From RGIG4097 sp964637515 (lineage in GTDB: Bacteria > Bacillota > Clostridia > Christensenellales > CAG-917), in contig CAZWUI010000030.1 in NCBI GenBank assembly GCA_964637515.1, positions 1 through 6,612 on the forward strand: a stretch of DNA of 6,612 bases. Reading direction: 5' to 3'. Below, piece after piece: positions 5,409 through 6,612 of this stretch (the stretch's first letter is position 1; every line of letters begins with the position of its first letter). Made by a program: the position numbers and the translations under genes. The notes below the pieces were generated by a model. That model saw nothing but the letters and a program-made list of their open reading frames with translations. It was not told the DNA's origin and made no database searches.

Positions 5409-6338
5409 ATGGATAACGAAATCAAAAACGTGAATGCTGAAAACGTAGAAGAAGTGTCCGCAGTCCCTGAAAACGCGGAAACCATCGTCGACTTCAACGT
5501 CAAACTCCACCGCATCGGCAGAATTTGGAACACTTGCGGGATCATTCTCATGCTCCTTGTTCCTATCGTCGCTGCTATCTACTACGACGTCATGCCCAAT
5601 TGGAAGGTCTTTGCGGACGGCGGTGTCATCACCCTTATCATCATCAACTTGGGTTCGGGCATCAGTGAGCCGATCATCTATGCGCCTATGCTCGGCACAA
5701 ACGGCGAGTATCTCGCATTCCTCACCGGCAACCTTTCCAACCTCAAGATTCCTTGCGTCGTCAAAGCGCACGAAATCATCGAAACCGAAATGGGTAGCGA
5801 AGAACACGAACTTGTGTCCACTATCGCGGTCGCAATCAGCTCTCTCGTCACCATTCTCGTCATAGCGGCATTCGTCCTTGCACTTATCATCTCCGACGTC
5901 GTCGCATCCTCTTCGGGCGGCATGTCCTTCCAAGGACTCATCGAAGCAAACCCCTTCCTTACCCCCGCATTCGGTTGCGTCGTCTACGCACTCTTCGGAT
6001 CCCTCGGCGGAAAATATATGGTCAAGAATCCCAAAATGGCTCTCATCCCCGGCGGTATCCTCGTTGCGTTGTCAATCATTCTCTCCCTCATGGGAAGTTC
6101 TCTCGGCTCGTTGTCCCTTATGGTCGGCATCGTGTTCTGCGCACTCTTCGCAGTGTTCAGTTTCTTGAGAGAGAAGAAAAAAGCAAAACGCAAAGAAGAA
6201 GAACGTCGTCTTGCCGCTATCGCGTCCGGTATGTCCTACGAGAAAATCTGCGAAATTCAATACTATCAACGTAAAGAACAAGAAGAAAAACTCCAAGCAG
6301 AAAAAGCAGCGAAGAAAGCAAAACGCAAAGCAAAATAA
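5409..6338 (+). CDS. Multi-pass membrane protein of unknown function with Lys-rich tail
   Basis: I do not recognise the family. The 309-residue protein has an acidic, Asn/Glu-rich N-terminus (1-30), hydrophobic segments at about 43-59, 73-92, 137-163, 183-202, 211-229 and 233-253, and a charged C-terminal tail (254-309) rich in Lys, Arg and Glu that is likely helical and cytoplasmic. The most distinctive block is SGISEPIIYAPMLGTNGEYL (83-102), followed by FLTGNLSNLKIPC (104-116): polar and Gly/Asn residues just after a short hydrophobic stretch, a pattern common in transporter re-entrant loops, with an acidic region (HEIIETEMGSEEHE) after it. KKAKRK occurs twice in the tail (257-262 and 302-307). 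ATG start; AGGAGG (5397-5402) overlaps the previous stop codon, so the two proteins are probably translationally coupled and may form one complex. A seven-codon upstream extension from TTG 5388 is rejected because it lacks this spacing. Confidence 0.85.
   Translation: MDNEIKNVNAENVEEVSAVPENAETIVDFNVKLHRIGRIWNTCGIILMLLVPIVAAIYYDVMPNWKVFADGGVITLIIINLGSGISEPIIYAPMLGTNGEYLAFLTGNLSNLKIPCVVKAHEIIETEMGSEEHELVSTIAVAISSLVTILVIAAFVLALIISDVVASSSGGMSFQGLIEANPFLTPAFGCVVYALFGSLGGKYMVKNPKMALIPGGILVALSIILSLMGSSLGSLSLMVGIVFCALFAVFSFLREKKKAKRKEEERRLAAIASGMSYEKICEIQYYQRKEQEEKLQAEKAAKKAKRKAK
6180..6330 (+). repeat. 16-base direct repeat inside the Lys-rich tail
   Basis: AAAGCAAAACGCAAAG occurs at 6180-6195 and again at 6315-6330, in the same reading frame, each encoding part of KKAKRK. 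The copies bracket the tail of the second membrane protein (residues about 257 and 302). The identity at the nucleotide level suggests a local duplication or gene-conversion event, though low-complexity Lys codons make partial similarity likely. Confidence 0.6.
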
Positions 6339-6342
6339 CAAT

Positions 6343-6383
6343 TTTAATTCAGGCTCCTCGATTTTCGGGGAGCCTGAATTAAA
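6343..6383 (+). terminator. Stable hairpin ending the membrane-protein operon
   Basis: Bases 6343-6357 pair perfectly with 6369-6383 (core CAGGCTCC with GGAGCCTG), and three inner pairs extend it, leaving a five-base loop (6361-6365). It starts four bases after the stop codon at 6336-6338. No T run follows on the plus strand, so it is not a textbook intrinsic terminator; it may stop transcription weakly or protect the 3' end of the mRNA. Confidence 0.6.
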
Positions 6384-6421
6384 CCTTTCAAGACTTTGCA
6401 ACTTTATTTTGGCAAAATTGA

Positions 6422-6450
6422 TTGACAATAATTTTCTCTTTTACTATAAT
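6422..6450 (+). promoter_or_regulatory. Consensus sigma-A promoter of the tRNA gene
   Basis: TTGACA (6422-6427), a 17-base spacer and TATAAT (6445-6450): both hexamers match consensus exactly. Transcription would start near 6457, about 16 bases before the tRNA, as expected for a strongly expressed stable RNA. Confidence 0.92.
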
Positions 6451-6472
6451 GATAACGCTGTCGAAAAAATAT

Positions 6473-6547
<75 letters not shown>

Positions 6548-6548
<1 letters not shown>

Positions 6549-6576
6549 AAACCGCACTCACACGAGTGCGGTTTTT
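6548..6576 (+). terminator. Intrinsic terminator of the tRNA-Thr gene
   Basis: A perfect 12-base-pair stem, 6548-6559 with 6564-6575 (core CCGCACTC/GAGTGCGG), has an ACAC loop and a run of five T at 6572-6576. It begins at the final A of the encoded CCA. Confidence 0.93.
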
Positions 6577-6612
6577 GCTTATACCCGAATTTGTGACACT
6601 TCGTGTCCGTGG

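Noticed and set aside
4481..5551. A 356-codon open frame on the minus strand across the membrane genes
   Set aside because: Its product is an Asp/His/Glu-rich composition typical of the reverse complement of C-ending codons, and it crosses two well-supported genes with proper ribosome binding sites.
5307..5933. A 208-codon minus-strand frame in the second membrane gene
   Set aside because: Same shadow composition (Asp/Val/Glu-rich), no start context, antisense to a coding region.
6594..6606. Hairpin GACAC-TTC-GTGTC at the right edge
   Set aside because: Five-pair stem with a three-base loop at the window end; not enough sequence to decide whether it belongs to a following gene.

Overview
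The window looks like chromosomal DNA of a Bacillota member, most likely a Clostridia-type anaerobe. The evidence is strong GGAGG-type ribosome binding sites, sigma-A-like promoters with 17-base spacers, a tetrahydrofolate (THF) riboswitch (a class found mainly in this phylum), and a DUF5058-like membrane protein. I cannot name the genus.

Left edge (1-578): about 200 AT-rich bases with no gene I can support, then the C-terminal end of a large serine recombinase that has lost its catalytic part. It ends at a long hairpin with A and T runs on its two flanks, which can terminate transcription in both directions.

Minus-strand folate operon (4269 down to 620): a good promoter, a THF riboswitch, then folC, folE, folP and a fused folB-folK. 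Spacing is tight (12 bases, a 4-base ATGA overlap, 4 bases). The genes cover GTP to dihydroneopterin triphosphate (FolE), dihydroneopterin to the pterin pyrophosphate (FolB-FolK), condensation with p-aminobenzoate (FolP), and glutamylation (FolC). No dihydrofolate reductase, p-aminobenzoate synthesis gene or dihydroneopterin triphosphate pyrophosphohydrolase is in view. The riboswitch leader shows a complete switching mechanism: the aptamer's closing strand can pair either with its aptamer partner or with a second copy of that partner, which otherwise hides the folC ribosome binding site. This fits end-product feedback by reduced folate.

Intergenic region (4091-4438): holds the riboswitch leader, two divergent promoters and small inverted repeats.

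Plus-strand membrane operon (4439-6338): two multi-pass membrane proteins, the first DUF5058-like and the second not recognised, with a lysine-rich cytoplasmic-type tail. The ribosome binding site of the second overlaps the stop codon of the first, so they are probably made together and may form a complex. C-ending codons dominate, suggesting high expression. This pair is the best candidate for undescribed biology. A stable hairpin follows it.

Right edge (6422-6612): a consensus promoter, a complete tRNA-Thr(GGT) with encoded CCA, and its own terminator. The last 36 bases hold nothing I can assign.
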